Below are positions 6,297 to 14,149 of a stretch of DNA of 46,189 nucleotides, in pieces (position 1 is the stretch's first letter; each line of letters opens with the position of its first letter). The position numbers and the translations under genes were made by a program. The notes below the pieces were generated by a model. It worked only from the letters and a program-made list of their open reading frames with translations, searched no databases and was not told the origin of the DNA. This stretch comes from Clostridia bacterium (GTDB taxonomy: Bacteria; Bacillota; Clostridia; Oscillospirales; Acutalibacteraceae). The stretch spans positions 1 through 46,189 of the forward strand of contig JAFQEL010000036.1 of the NCBI GenBank assembly GCA_017399065.1, read 5' to 3'.

Positions 6297-8399
6297 ATGC
6301 TGTGTGAAAAATGGATATGGTTACCTAAGGAAAAATATCACGACAGGCAGTGCTGCTGTTACAGCGACCTTGGTGATGACAGGAATGGTATTTTTACCGT
6401 TGCAGAGTTTAAAAAGAAATACGCTTACGGCAAAAGAATTGCATCGGCAAAGCTGAGATTCAGTGCCGACACAGCGTTTCAGCTTTACATAAACGGTGAG
6501 TTTTATGCTACGGGTCCTGCTTCAGTCGGCGGTGACTTTCTGAGCAACGAAAAGCCAAGAAACTATTACTACGCTTATGAGACTGAGATTAAGCCCGATT
6601 TCGATACTCTTGAGTTTTTCGCAAGGGTCAGGATGAAGCCGGACAGAGGCTTTGAGTTTTCAAAGGGTCACGGCGGATTTATGCTTGCTGCAGAGATAAG
6701 ATTTGCCGACGGCACAAAGACCGTAATCAGTACGGACAGCTCGTGGCTTGTGCGTTTCAACGGGTCTTATACTGCTTCACGCTGCTTTGATTCGGCTGTT
6801 GCACCCGATGAATACGTCAATGCAGAGGAAATTTTTAATCTCTGGCATACCGAAACAGCTCCGATTCCCGTTTGTACGGAAAATACAATCGGCACAGAAG
6901 TAACGCTTGTACCCGGTGAAAAGAAGACCGTTACGTTTGAGCTTGATAAAATATACGCAGGATTTGTTTTTGCTAAAGCAAACGCAACCGTAAAGGTTGA
7001 AATAACCTGCCGTGAAACTACGAAAGATGGCTCGCCTGAGTCTGTCAGCTTTGCAGGAGCAGGTGAATACAGAGGCTTTTATATGCACAGTGCAGGTGAG
7101 ATGATTGCCGAGATTGAATGCGGTGACAGTGAATGTGAGCTTGAATTCGGCTTTATTACAAGCTGTTATCCTGCAGATAAAGAGGCTGTTACCTATACAA
7201 GTGATGCGGCGCTCAATCAGGTGCTCGACACCTGCCGTCATACTCTTAAAATTTGCCGACAGACCCTTCACCTCGACAGCCCGAAGCACTGCGAGCCGAT
7301 GGCATGCACGGGCGACTACTATATTGAAACGCTGATGACGGCATTTTCATTCGGCGATATGCGTCTTGCAGAGTTTGATGTGTTGCGTACAGCTGAGCTT
7401 ATACGCAACAACGGCGGCAGAATGTTCCACACGACGTACAGCCTTATTTGGGTGAGGATGCTGCTTGATGTTTATAAATTTACGGGCAACAAAAAACTGC
7501 TTGAAAAATGCGAAGATGCACTGATTATGTTGCTTGGTCTGTTTGAAAACTATATCGGTGACACAAAGCTTATCGAAACTCCGCCTGATTTTATGTTTGT
7601 TGACTGGATTTATATTGATGAAATATCAATGCACCATCCGCCAAAGGCACTCGGTCAGACCTGCCTTAATCTTTACTATTACGGAGCACTCGGTGCGGCT
7701 GCTGAAATTTATAATATTCTCGGTGAAACGGCAATGGCTGAGGCTTGCCTTGCCAAAAGAGAAGTGTTGCAGACAGCGGTTAATTCACAGCTCTTTGACA
7801 AAGAAAAGGGTATGTATTTTGAAGGCCTCAACACACCGAGCGAGGTCGATTTCAGCGATTGGAAATGGATGGTTGAAAATGTAGAGAAGAGGTATTATCT
7901 CAAGCAGTCAAATATCCTTGCCGCTTATGTCGGAATTTGTGACAGAGAAACTGCAAGAGACCTGATACATAAAATTATGAGCGACGAAATACCGGGCGAT
8001 TATCAGCCGTATTTTGCGCACTATCTGCTCGAGGCAATTTACTCAAACGGCTTGCGTGATGAGTATACTCTCAAGGTGCTCGAGCGTTGGAAGGCTCCCG
8101 TGGCCGAGTGTCCGAAGGGTCTTGTTGAGGGCTTTATTGCACCCGAGCCGACTTACAGCTTTGACCACTCTCACGCATGGGGCGGTACTCCGTTATGGTC
8201 ACTGCCAAAGGCACTGACGGGCTTTGAGCTGATTAAACCCGCATTTGAAGAGGTTACATTTTCACCGTGTCTGCTCGGATTGGAGCAGGCAAGAGTAGAG
8301 CTGCCTACACCTTACGGAGATATAACGGTTGAAATGAAAAAGGGAAAAGAGCCGACAATCACTTCACCCGATGAAGTTAAAATTACATTAATGAATTGA
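6297..8399 (+). CDS. GH78-like alpha-L-rhamnosidase family protein
   Basis: 700 residues, no signal peptide, so cytoplasmic. Start ATG 6297 is set by AAAGGAG at 6282-6288; a TTG further upstream in frame has no ribosome binding site. An N-terminal beta-sandwich (FQLYINGEFYATGP near 65-80; a sugar-binding-like fold) precedes an (alpha/alpha)6-barrel-like region from about 300 with LDSPKHCEPMACTGDYYIE and, near 620, DHSHAWGGTPLWSLPKAL, both typical of bacterial rhamnosidases and relatives; a short C-terminal beta domain follows. The reaction expected is release of L-rhamnose from plant glycans, but related specificities occur in the clan. Its last codons and TGA stop coincide with the left end of the hairpin repeat at 8391. 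Confidence 0.75.
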   Translation: MLCEKWIWLPKEKYHDRQCCCYSDLGDDRNGIFTVAEFKKKYAYGKRIASAKLRFSADTAFQLYINGEFYATGPASVGGDFLSNEKPRNYYYAYETEIKPDFDTLEFFARVRMKPDRGFEFSKGHGGFMLAAEIRFADGTKTVISTDSSWLVRFNGSYTASRCFDSAVAPDEYVNAEEIFNLWHTETAPIPVCTENTIGTEVTLVPGEKKTVTFELDKIYAGFVFAKANATVKVEITCRETTKDGSPESVSFAGAGEYRGFYMHSAGEMIAEIECGDSECELEFGFITSCYPADKEAVTYTSDAALNQVLDTCRHTLKICRQTLHLDSPKHCEPMACTGDYYIETLMTAFSFGDMRLAEFDVLRTAELIRNNGGRMFHTTYSLIWVRMLLDVYKFTGNKKLLEKCEDALIMLLGLFENYIGDTKLIETPPDFMFVDWIYIDEISMHHPPKALGQTCLNLYYYGALGAAAEIYNILGETAMAEACLAKREVLQTAVNSQLFDKEKGMYFEGLNTPSEVDFSDWKWMVENVEKRYYLKQSNILAAYVGICDRETARDLIHKIMSDEIPGDYQPYFAHYLLEAIYSNGLRDEYTLKVLERWKAPVAECPKGLVEGFIAPEPTYSFDHSHAWGGTPLWSLPKALTGFELIKPAFEEVTFSPCLLGLEQARVELPTPYGDITVEMKKGKEPTITSPDEVKITLMN

Positions 8400-8626
8400 T
8401 TTATCAGTTCAAATCACGGAGCGATAAGCGAGAAATCATGGCAAGAGCTAAATCATTGAAACAGAAAGACAATGTCACAACTGTCCTCGGCGCTACGGAC
8501 TTTAATTTGGGCATCAACTTAATTGAGGTATAAAAAATGATTTGCCTTACGGCGTGATTTGATTTTTATCAAAATCATGATTTGCAAAATATATTTTGCA
8601 TGATTTGCGTTTTTTTAAAACGCATT
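8391..8626. repeat. Multi-hairpin dispersed repeat, copy R1 (with embedded 76-bp module)
   Basis: A chain of short hairpins separated by AAATCATG or its complement CATGATTT: GAATTGATTTATCAGTTC (8393-8410), a degenerate middle, then GATTTTTATCAAAATC, GCAAAATATATTTTGC and GCGTTTTTTTAAAACGC. The 76-bp module (about 8460-8536) sits in its middle. Near-identical architecture recurs at 32256-32510 and 37511-37665. This fills the gap before the EutH-like gene; no promoter is clear in it. Confidence 0.75.
8460..8536 (+). repeat. Diverged single copy of the 76-bp leader module
   Basis: AAAGACA (8465-8471), CCTCGG (8484-8489) and ATTGAGGTATAAAAA (8522-8536) align without gaps with the tandem units at 37.7-37.9 kb; GAC to GAGG is 57 nt in both. 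It is followed by ATG and a 6-codon mini-ORF (8537-8557, MICLTA) with GAGG 8 nt upstream. Confidence 0.65.
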
Positions 8627-8653
8627 GAAAAGAATTACTATCAGGAGATAATA

Positions 8654-9730
8654 ATGGAAGTTTTACAGTGGATATTTGCAGTGTTTGCAATTATAGGTGC
8701 GGCCGACAGAATAATAGGCAACAAACTAAAACTCGGTGAAGAGTTTGAAAAAGGCATTGTGGCTTCGGGCACACTGTCGCTTGCAATGGTCGGTATGATT
8801 TGCATTGCACCTGCAGTTGCAAAGCTGTTAGAGCCTGTGTTTGCACCCGTATCATCGTTTACCGGTATTGATATGTCGTTTATCGGCAGCTTTATTGCCA
8901 ACGATATGGGTGGCGCCGCAATATCGTCGGCACTTGCAGGCGATGAAATTCTCGGCGGCTACAACGGTCTTGTTGTTGCCTCGATGCTCGGTGCAACCGT
9001 CTGTTTTACAGTGCCCGTTGCACTTAAGATGATTAAAAAAGAGTACCATAAAGATGTGCTCAGCGGTATTCTTTGCGGTATTGCTACAATGCCCGTAGGT
9101 TGTATCGTGTCGGGTCTTATGCTCGGTGTAGGCTTCGGCAGGCTGATGTTAAATCTTTTGCCTGTGCTGATTGTGGCGGTTATAACCTGCATCGGTCTTG
9201 TTGTAAAGCCTGACCTCTGCCGTAAGGTTTTTGGACTTATCGGCGGTTTTGTTATGATTGTTATCACTGTCGGCCTTGCCGCAGGCATTTTCAGTCACCT
9301 TACGGGCAAGACACTTATTCCGCATATGAGCCCGATTAAGGATGCGTTTGCTATAGTTGCTGATGTTGCGATTATACTCGCAGGTGTATTTCCGCTTATC
9401 AAGGTTATATCTTTGATTTTCGGCAAAATTTTTGCCGCCGCAGGCAAGAAAATCGGTGTTGACGAAACCTCGGTGCTCGGTCTTATATCTTCGCTTGCAA
9501 ACAGTATACCTACCTTTGAAATGGCGGAGAAAATGAATGCAAAGGGCAGAATGATGAATATGGCTTTTGCTGTATCGGCTTCGTTTGTATTCGGCGATCA
9601 CCTTGCGTTTACAATGTCGTTTGATAAGCGTTTCCTCTGGGCAGTTATCGCAGGCAAGCTGATAAGCGGCGTGTGTGCAGTTGTTGCGGCAGTGTTTATG
9701 TACAAGCTTACATATAAAAAAGTGAAATAA
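8654..9730 (+). CDS. EutH-family (ethanolamine transporter-like) membrane protein
   Basis: 358 residues with about ten hydrophobic segments. It carries EutH-family features: an AAADRI-type N-terminus, LGEEFEKGIVASGTLSLAMV near 30-50, IANDMGGAAISSALA near 82-96 (ANDMGG is the family signature) and AFVFGDHLAF-like sequence near 315. In known systems EutH imports ethanolamine for the eut microcompartment; no eut genes are nearby, so the substrate here is uncertain. Start ATG 8654 follows AGGAG (8643-8647); the longer frame from 8582 runs through repeat sequence and is not used. It lies downstream of GH78 and 22 bp before the second TIR gene. Confidence 0.8.
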   Translation: MEVLQWIFAVFAIIGAADRIIGNKLKLGEEFEKGIVASGTLSLAMVGMICIAPAVAKLLEPVFAPVSSFTGIDMSFIGSFIANDMGGAAISSALAGDEILGGYNGLVVASMLGATVCFTVPVALKMIKKEYHKDVLSGILCGIATMPVGCIVSGLMLGVGFGRLMLNLLPVLIVAVITCIGLVVKPDLCRKVFGLIGGFVMIVITVGLAAGIFSHLTGKTLIPHMSPIKDAFAIVADVAIILAGVFPLIKVISLIFGKIFAAAGKKIGVDETSVLGLISSLANSIPTFEMAEKMNAKGRMMNMAFAVSASFVFGDHLAFTMSFDKRFLWAVIAGKLISGVCAVVAAVFMYKLTYKKVK

Positions 9731-9752
9731 AAATAAGATCGGATGGTGCAGT

Positions 9753-11141
9753 ATGAGAAATAAACGTGTTTTTATCGGATGGAACGGCGAAGAAAACAAA
9801 AAAATTGCACAGCGAATAAGTAATTTGTTGAGCGAAGAACATTATTCGCCGATTGTTGGCGGAGAATGGCGCTCTTCATTTACCGTTAATGAAGAGATTA
9901 TTCATCAGATGAACGGCTGTGAGCTCGCCATTATACTCATTGAAAAAGAGATAAGAAAAGGTAAAGACGGTCAAATACTGAGTATGGGGCTTAATCCGAA
10001 TGTTATGATGGAACTTGGTTATCTGTTGCACAAAATCTCTGACCCGGAAAGAGTCAGGCGCGTGCTTATTGATATGGATCCGAGCGAGCTGCCGTCTGAT
10101 TTGCAGGGCACATGGACTCTTACGGTAGAAAAAGGCGAATACACTACCGAGGATGAACATGAAGAGGTTATCAATAAAGTTTCAAGACGTATTGTGAAAG
10201 ATTTCCTTGATTATATGGAGGTTGCTCAAAGTTCAACTGACAAGCTGGATTATTTTGATAATTGGGAAGAAAACTCACAGGAGATATATCAATATACCGG
10301 AGATGCACGTATTGCAGATAAGCTCATTTACGGTATGCAGGCGGCTATGTACTCAGGTGATTTTGACAGATTACATAAATGTTTGATCAATATAAAAAGC
10401 AAGCTTGCAAAGACAGACAGATTTAACGATTATCCTGCCGTTGCTTGTGCGCTAGCCTTACTTAATGTGTTTGTTGTGAGCCGCCGTCTTACGCAGACAC
10501 TGAATGATGCTCAGTTTTTCGAGTTGTGCAGTGATCTTAAATGCGAATACGAAGAGGATATTAAAGACCCTGAGCTTAAGGCATGGTGCGAGATATTCCG
10601 TATGGATAAACTGGAGCTTTGTTATGAGCTTTATGCTTGCGGATTAACTGACCCGGTAAAGAAAAAATCGTGCTTTCTTAAAGCGCTCAGCTTTTGTGAT
10701 AAAGTAAAAGGGTTGATAGAGGATCAATTAAGCAAGCAAAACGGTACAAAAAGTGATATGAATTATTCGCTGATATACCAGGCTTTTACCAACCGTAATA
10801 TTTCACAGCTCCATAAGCAGCTTCGCGAGCTTGAACCCGAAAAAAGCGAGGAGCATTTTGAACTGCAAAAGGAATATTGCAAAAAGACATTGGATAACCG
10901 CTATAAGCTTTATCAATACTACAAGAGAAGCTCGCGTGAAAATTTCCTGACTATGGATTTTGTTTCGCAGGAATACTTGCTTGCTCTGTCTGAGCAGTAT
11001 GTGTTTGAAGAGGACTTTATTGAAAAGGAAGAAATTGCTAACACTGCGCAGGCAATTTTTAACCAATGGAAAGACCGAAACGAGGTCAGAAATGCGATTT
11101 TTAATAAGGTCAAGCAAGAATCAGGCGATTTTTTACAATAA
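9753..11141 (+). CDS. TIR-like domain protein with a C-terminal helical domain
   Basis: 462 residues, soluble. Residues 4-125 form a TIR-like nucleotide-binding domain: VFIGWNGEENKKIAQRI at 6-22, CELAIILIEKEI at 56-67, NPNVMMELGYLL at 81-92 with Glu87 in the expected catalytic position, and a PSELPSDLQG loop near 108-118. Residues about 170-460 are predicted all-helical by composition and unlike anything I recognise; this part may sense a signal or oligomerise. TIR domains of this type often hydrolyse NAD+. The gene for a nucleoside hydrolase follows after 15 bp, so the two are probably co-transcribed. Defence role is inferred from the domain, not shown. Confidence 0.7.
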   Translation: MRNKRVFIGWNGEENKKIAQRISNLLSEEHYSPIVGGEWRSSFTVNEEIIHQMNGCELAIILIEKEIRKGKDGQILSMGLNPNVMMELGYLLHKISDPERVRRVLIDMDPSELPSDLQGTWTLTVEKGEYTTEDEHEEVINKVSRRIVKDFLDYMEVAQSSTDKLDYFDNWEENSQEIYQYTGDARIADKLIYGMQAAMYSGDFDRLHKCLINIKSKLAKTDRFNDYPAVACALALLNVFVVSRRLTQTLNDAQFFELCSDLKCEYEEDIKDPELKAWCEIFRMDKLELCYELYACGLTDPVKKKSCFLKALSFCDKVKGLIEDQLSKQNGTKSDMNYSLIYQAFTNRNISQLHKQLRELEPEKSEEHFELQKEYCKKTLDNRYKLYQYYKRSSRENFLTMDFVSQEYLLALSEQYVFEEDFIEKEEIANTAQAIFNQWKDRNEVRNAIFNKVKQESGDFLQ

Positions 11142-11156
11142 GAAAGAGGCGAAGAT

Positions 11157-11951
11157 ATGAATACCAAAAATAAGATTGCTCTTTTATGTGATTACGGACT
11201 TGATGATGCTATAGCAACGCTGTATTTATTTAAGTATGCTGACAGATTTGAACAAATTGATATTGTACCCGTAGCAGGAAATTTTCCACTTGACATCACC
11301 TATATCAACGCTAAAAGAGTTCTTTCGGCTATAACCTCTTTGCCGAGTAATATTAGGATAGTTAACACACAAAGTATAAAGCAGAATTGCGAGGCAATCT
11401 TTGATATACACGGAAATGATGGTATGGGAGATATTTTCCCTGCCGAGCATAAGGATAGTTTCACGGAAATAACGTATGAAGAGTGGGTCAGCAAGATCGA
11501 TTCCGATTATACGGTGATCAGTCTCGGACCGTGTACCGTTACGGCAGATATACTTGCCCGAAAACCTCAGGTTGAGCTGATACTGATGGCGGGAAACATA
11601 TCCGAAGAGCCTAACTATAACGGATATGAGTTTAATCACGGAATAAATCCGGAGGCTTTTGCTTTTACAGTTAAGTATCCTCATGCAGTTGCTACGCTTG
11701 ATACGTGTCATAATCCGCTTTGTAATCTTAATAATATCAGCTTTTCTCAGGGTGGTGCATTCGGCGAAGCGATTGCAAGGTATAAGGCTCTTTCCAACTC
11801 GCGTAATGAGCAGATTTGCAGTATTTACGATATGATGGCGATTGTTTATCTTGTTTCTCCCGAGCGTTTTGATGTCAAGGAAATGACAGACCCTCAAGGC
11901 AACAAACTGAATGTTCTTGTATATACGGATGATAAACCGGTAATAGATTGA
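11157..11951 (+). CDS. Nucleoside hydrolase family protein (IunH-like)
   Basis: 264 residues, cytoplasmic. The N-terminal metal/ribose motif is LLCDYGLDDAIA (Asp12, Asp16, Asp17 align with the DxxxDD of IU-nucleoside hydrolases; the first Asp of the usual DTDPGxDD is Leu10 and Pro is Tyr). VAGN, GPCTVTADIL, MAGN, EFNHGINPEA and a C-terminal YDMMAIVYLVSPERF keep the other expected ligands, so the enzyme is probably active on an N-ribosyl bond. The substrate could be a purine or pyrimidine ribonucleoside or nicotinamide riboside; the TIR neighbour 15 bp upstream makes an NAD-derived substrate worth considering. Start ATG 11157 follows AGAGG (11145-11149). Confidence 0.8.
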   Translation: MNTKNKIALLCDYGLDDAIATLYLFKYADRFEQIDIVPVAGNFPLDITYINAKRVLSAITSLPSNIRIVNTQSIKQNCEAIFDIHGNDGMGDIFPAEHKDSFTEITYEEWVSKIDSDYTVISLGPCTVTADILARKPQVELILMAGNISEEPNYNGYEFNHGINPEAFAFTVKYPHAVATLDTCHNPLCNLNNISFSQGGAFGEAIARYKALSNSRNEQICSIYDMMAIVYLVSPERFDVKEMTDPQGNKLNVLVYTDDKPVID

Positions 11952-11962
11952 GGTATAATATC

Positions 11963-13177
11963 ATGAAAAAGATGTTTAAAATAATGGCTGCTGTGCTTGC
12001 GGTTATAGTTATTGTGATATCGGTATCAGGTATCTTCGGTGCGGACAGAGGAGATTTTTCGTTCAATTACGGAGATTCCCATAATGAGATAGCTGCTATG
12101 GAAAGAGAGTTTGATGCTGCTCTTGAGGTTGCAGAGCAGGCGGCTGCTTCTCCCGTGAACGTCGGTGCAGGCGCGGCACTCGGCTACGTTATTGTCACAG
12201 ATTATGTGTCCAATGATGGCAAAACCGATGTTGCGGATGCTTTGCAGGCAGTAATTGATGAAAACCCCAACCGCACTATTTATTTCCCCGACGGTATTTA
12301 TCTTATCAGCAAGCCCATATGTACGCCTGCAGACCCAAGAAAAAGCGTTGACCTTCAGCTTTCAAACTACGCTGTGATACGTGCGACAGATAATTGGTCG
12401 AGCGAAGAGGCTATGATACGCCTTGGCGGTAAGGATGCGGCAAACGATACTCATACCCCGGGCAGTAACTATTCTCTGACAGGCGGAATTATTGACGGCT
12501 CGGGTAAAGCAAACGGAATAAGCATTGATTCCGGCAGAGAAACCATGATACAAAAGGTTTCGATAAAGCATACACCCCTCGGTATCCACGTCAAATACGG
12601 TGCCAACAGCTCTTCGTCGGATGCGGATATAAGTGATATAAATATCATAGGCACGGGCGGCACGGATTCAATAGGAATCTTTGTAGAGGGCTTTGATAAT
12701 ACATTTACAAATATACGTATCGGTAATGTATTTACGGGCGTTTATCTCAAGTCATGTGCAAATTCACTTCGTAACATTCATCCGCTTTATTACTCAGATT
12801 ATACGGATTATGAGAACAGCTGCGGTTTCCTTGATGAAGGCGGCAATAATGTATACGATTTTTGCTACAGTGACCAGTTCTGTATTGCGTTCCGTATTGT
12901 TGGCACAAGGTCAAGCATATATGATAATTGCTTTTGCTTCTGGTATTCAGCGGCAGGCGGTAGAGAGATTGCTTTTGAAACAGACGGTAAGTTTAACTCG
13001 GTTGTAACTAACTTCCGTACGGGATTCAGAGGAGATACCGAAAACTCTGTGTTAGTGGTTGGTGAAGCCGGCGGTTACGGTGTGTTCGATAATCTGCTTA
13101 CGGGCAGTGTGTCGGATATTACGCATCGCTTCTATAAAAAGGGTGGACTCATTTGGTCTGTTAAAAATATTTTTTAA
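11963..13177 (+). CDS. Secreted right-handed beta-helix / pectate-lyase-superfamily protein
   Basis: 404 residues. Start ATG 11963 is chosen because GAGG at 11950-11953 gives 9-nt spacing. Residues 1-27 are a hydrophobic signal or anchor segment (KKMFKIMAAV..IVIVISVSGIFGA). From about residue 60 it matches Pectate_lyase_3-type proteins: VTDYVSNDGKTDVADALQAV near 75-95, then TIYFPDGIYLISKPI near 105-120, and repeated short strands (IIDGSG, ISDINIIGTGG, FTNIRIGN) of a beta-helix. Such proteins bind or cleave pectin or other polyuronides; catalytic residues cannot be assigned. It starts 12 bp after the nucleoside hydrolase stop and ends at a strong bidirectional terminator. Confidence 0.7.
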   Translation: MKKMFKIMAAVLAVIVIVISVSGIFGADRGDFSFNYGDSHNEIAAMEREFDAALEVAEQAAASPVNVGAGAALGYVIVTDYVSNDGKTDVADALQAVIDENPNRTIYFPDGIYLISKPICTPADPRKSVDLQLSNYAVIRATDNWSSEEAMIRLGGKDAANDTHTPGSNYSLTGGIIDGSGKANGISIDSGRETMIQKVSIKHTPLGIHVKYGANSSSSDADISDINIIGTGGTDSIGIFVEGFDNTFTNIRIGNVFTGVYLKSCANSLRNIHPLYYSDYTDYENSCGFLDEGGNNVYDFCYSDQFCIAFRIVGTRSSIYDNCFCFWYSAAGGREIAFETDGKFNSVVTNFRTGFRGDTENSVLVVGEAGGYGVFDNLLTGSVSDITHRFYKKGGLIWSVKNIF

Positions 13178-13230
13178 AATGAAACAGCAGCCAAACAGAT
13201 TATTTACTGTTTTGGCTGCTATTTCATTTT
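13176..13230. terminator. Long bidirectional terminator of the convergent beta-helix and XRE genes
   Basis: AAAATGAAACAGCAGCCAAA pairs with the right arm ending TTTCATTTT at 13230 (over 20 bp with one mismatch). The XRE stop codon lies inside the right arm. Confidence 0.85.
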
Positions 13231-13422
13231 GTCGGTTAAGCCTAAAATATAATCGGTTGTGACATTGTAGTATTTTGAAAGAGATATGAGTATATCGGTT
13301 GGTATATCACGTTGACCAAGCTCATAATTGCTGTATACCTGCTGTGAGCAATTGAGAATTTCGGCAAGCTCCCGTTGCGTTTTGTCGTTGTCTTCTCTCA
13401 ATTCACGAATTCTGATATACAA
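13219..13422 (-). CDS. Small XRE-family transcriptional regulator
   Basis: 67 residues consisting of a single Cro/C1 helix-turn-helix: IRELREDNDKTQRELAEIL, then SQQVYSNYELGQRDIPTDIL covering the recognition helix, then LSKYYNVTTDYILGLTD. The start is TTG at 13422 with AAGGAGG 9 nt upstream; the nearby ATG is out of frame and a TGA lies in frame upstream. It is divergent from the zinc-ribbon membrane protein gene and the two share a 99-bp region with two palindromes that are the likely binding sites. Similar stand-alone XRE proteins act as repressors of their neighbour. Confidence 0.85.
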   Translation of the reverse strand: MYIRIRELREDNDKTQRELAEILNCSQQVYSNYELGQRDIPTDILISLSKYYNVTTDYILGLTDKMK

Positions 13423-13450
13423 GCAGCATCACCTCCTTTTTGATACTACA

Positions 13451-13494
13451 ATACTGCAAAATGCAGTATTGACATTTACCGCAAATTGCAGTAA
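13451..13494. promoter_or_regulatory. Two 19-bp palindromic operators in the XRE divergent promoter region
   Basis: ATACTGCAAAATGCAGTAT (13451-13469, perfect) and TTACCGCAAATTGCAGTAA (13476-13494, one mismatch) share the core TGCA-AW-TGCAGTA with centres 25 bp apart. A TTGACA -35 (13469-13474) for the plus-strand gene lies between them, and the weak -10 (TAAGCT, 13492-13497) is partly covered by the second, fitting repression. Confidence 0.7.
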
Positions 13495-13521
13495 GCTGAA
13501 ATAAAAAAGGAGGTAAATCAG

Positions 13522-14061
13522 ATGATTGATAAATGTGAAAGGTGCGGAGAAAGATCGATTCAATACTTTGAACGTACCGCTACAGATGTACAGGGGCAGC
13601 AGTTAACAGTACATCTCTGTCAAGATTGTTATTTCGGGTGCAAGAATTTGAGCTGGATAACATTGGAAGGTAAAGGGAGAGTAAGTCTTATTCCGCTTTA
13701 TCAAGTTGAAGAGCCTGAACAGCAGGGCAAAGATGTATATGCCGGCAGAGACCGTGAAGCTTATGTGGTTGAGCAACAAGCGAAAGAAGTGTATATCGGC
13801 GGAGGCTGGACAAGCTTTTTAAAGGCAATTTGTATTATAAACGCAGTAATTATGACAATAATGGGTTTTGTGTTAGGCGGCAAGATTGCAGATATCATTC
13901 CATACAGCAGTGATTGGGATATTGTGATAGGTACAATTTTGGGAGGTTTTATCGGTTTTGCAGTTGGTATAATACTTATTGCATTTGTTATGGTAATTTG
14001 CGAAATATCAACTACTCTAAAAGAAATTCATATAGAGCTTAGAAGGAATAGAATAAAATAA
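13522..14061 (+). CDS. Zinc-ribbon membrane protein of unknown function
   Basis: 179 residues. The N-terminus has CERCG (Cys5, Cys8) and CQDC (about 33-36), a zinc-ribbon of the type that binds Zn in two CxxC knuckles. A polar Gln/Glu-rich linker follows, then two strongly hydrophobic segments near 92-118 and 128-160 (FVLGGKIADII; IVIGTILGGFIGFAVGIIL), so the ribbon probably faces the cytoplasm. Start ATG 13522 follows AAGGAGG. Transcribed divergently from the XRE gene and likely repressed by it. I do not recognise the family. Confidence 0.7.
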   Translation: MIDKCERCGERSIQYFERTATDVQGQQLTVHLCQDCYFGCKNLSWITLEGKGRVSLIPLYQVEEPEQQGKDVYAGRDREAYVVEQQAKEVYIGGGWTSFLKAICIINAVIMTIMGFVLGGKIADIIPYSSDWDIVIGTILGGFIGFAVGIILIAFVMVICEISTTLKEIHIELRRNRIK

Positions 14062-14098
14062 AAGCAGAATAAGTTAAAAGACGTATTGTGACAAAATA

Positions 14099-14131
14099 AA
14101 AAGAGCGGACTCTTGCGAGTTCGCTCTTTTT
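14099..14131. terminator. Bidirectional terminator after rplL and the zinc-ribbon gene
   Basis: AGAGCGGACTC, loop TTGC, GAGTTCGCTCT, flanked by AAAA and TTTTT. It ends both convergent transcripts. Confidence 0.85.
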
Positions 14132-14149
14132 GTTGTGATTGAAATTAAC

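Noticed and set aside
8537-8557. Six-codon leader peptide in repeat R1
   Set aside because: It has a good GAGG spacing, but the same codons occur in R3 without a ribosome binding site and in R2 with a changed end, so conservation reflects the repeat rather than a peptide.
8582-8653. N-terminal extension of the EutH-like protein
   Set aside because: It is encoded by the hairpin repeat; AGGAG directs the start at 8654.
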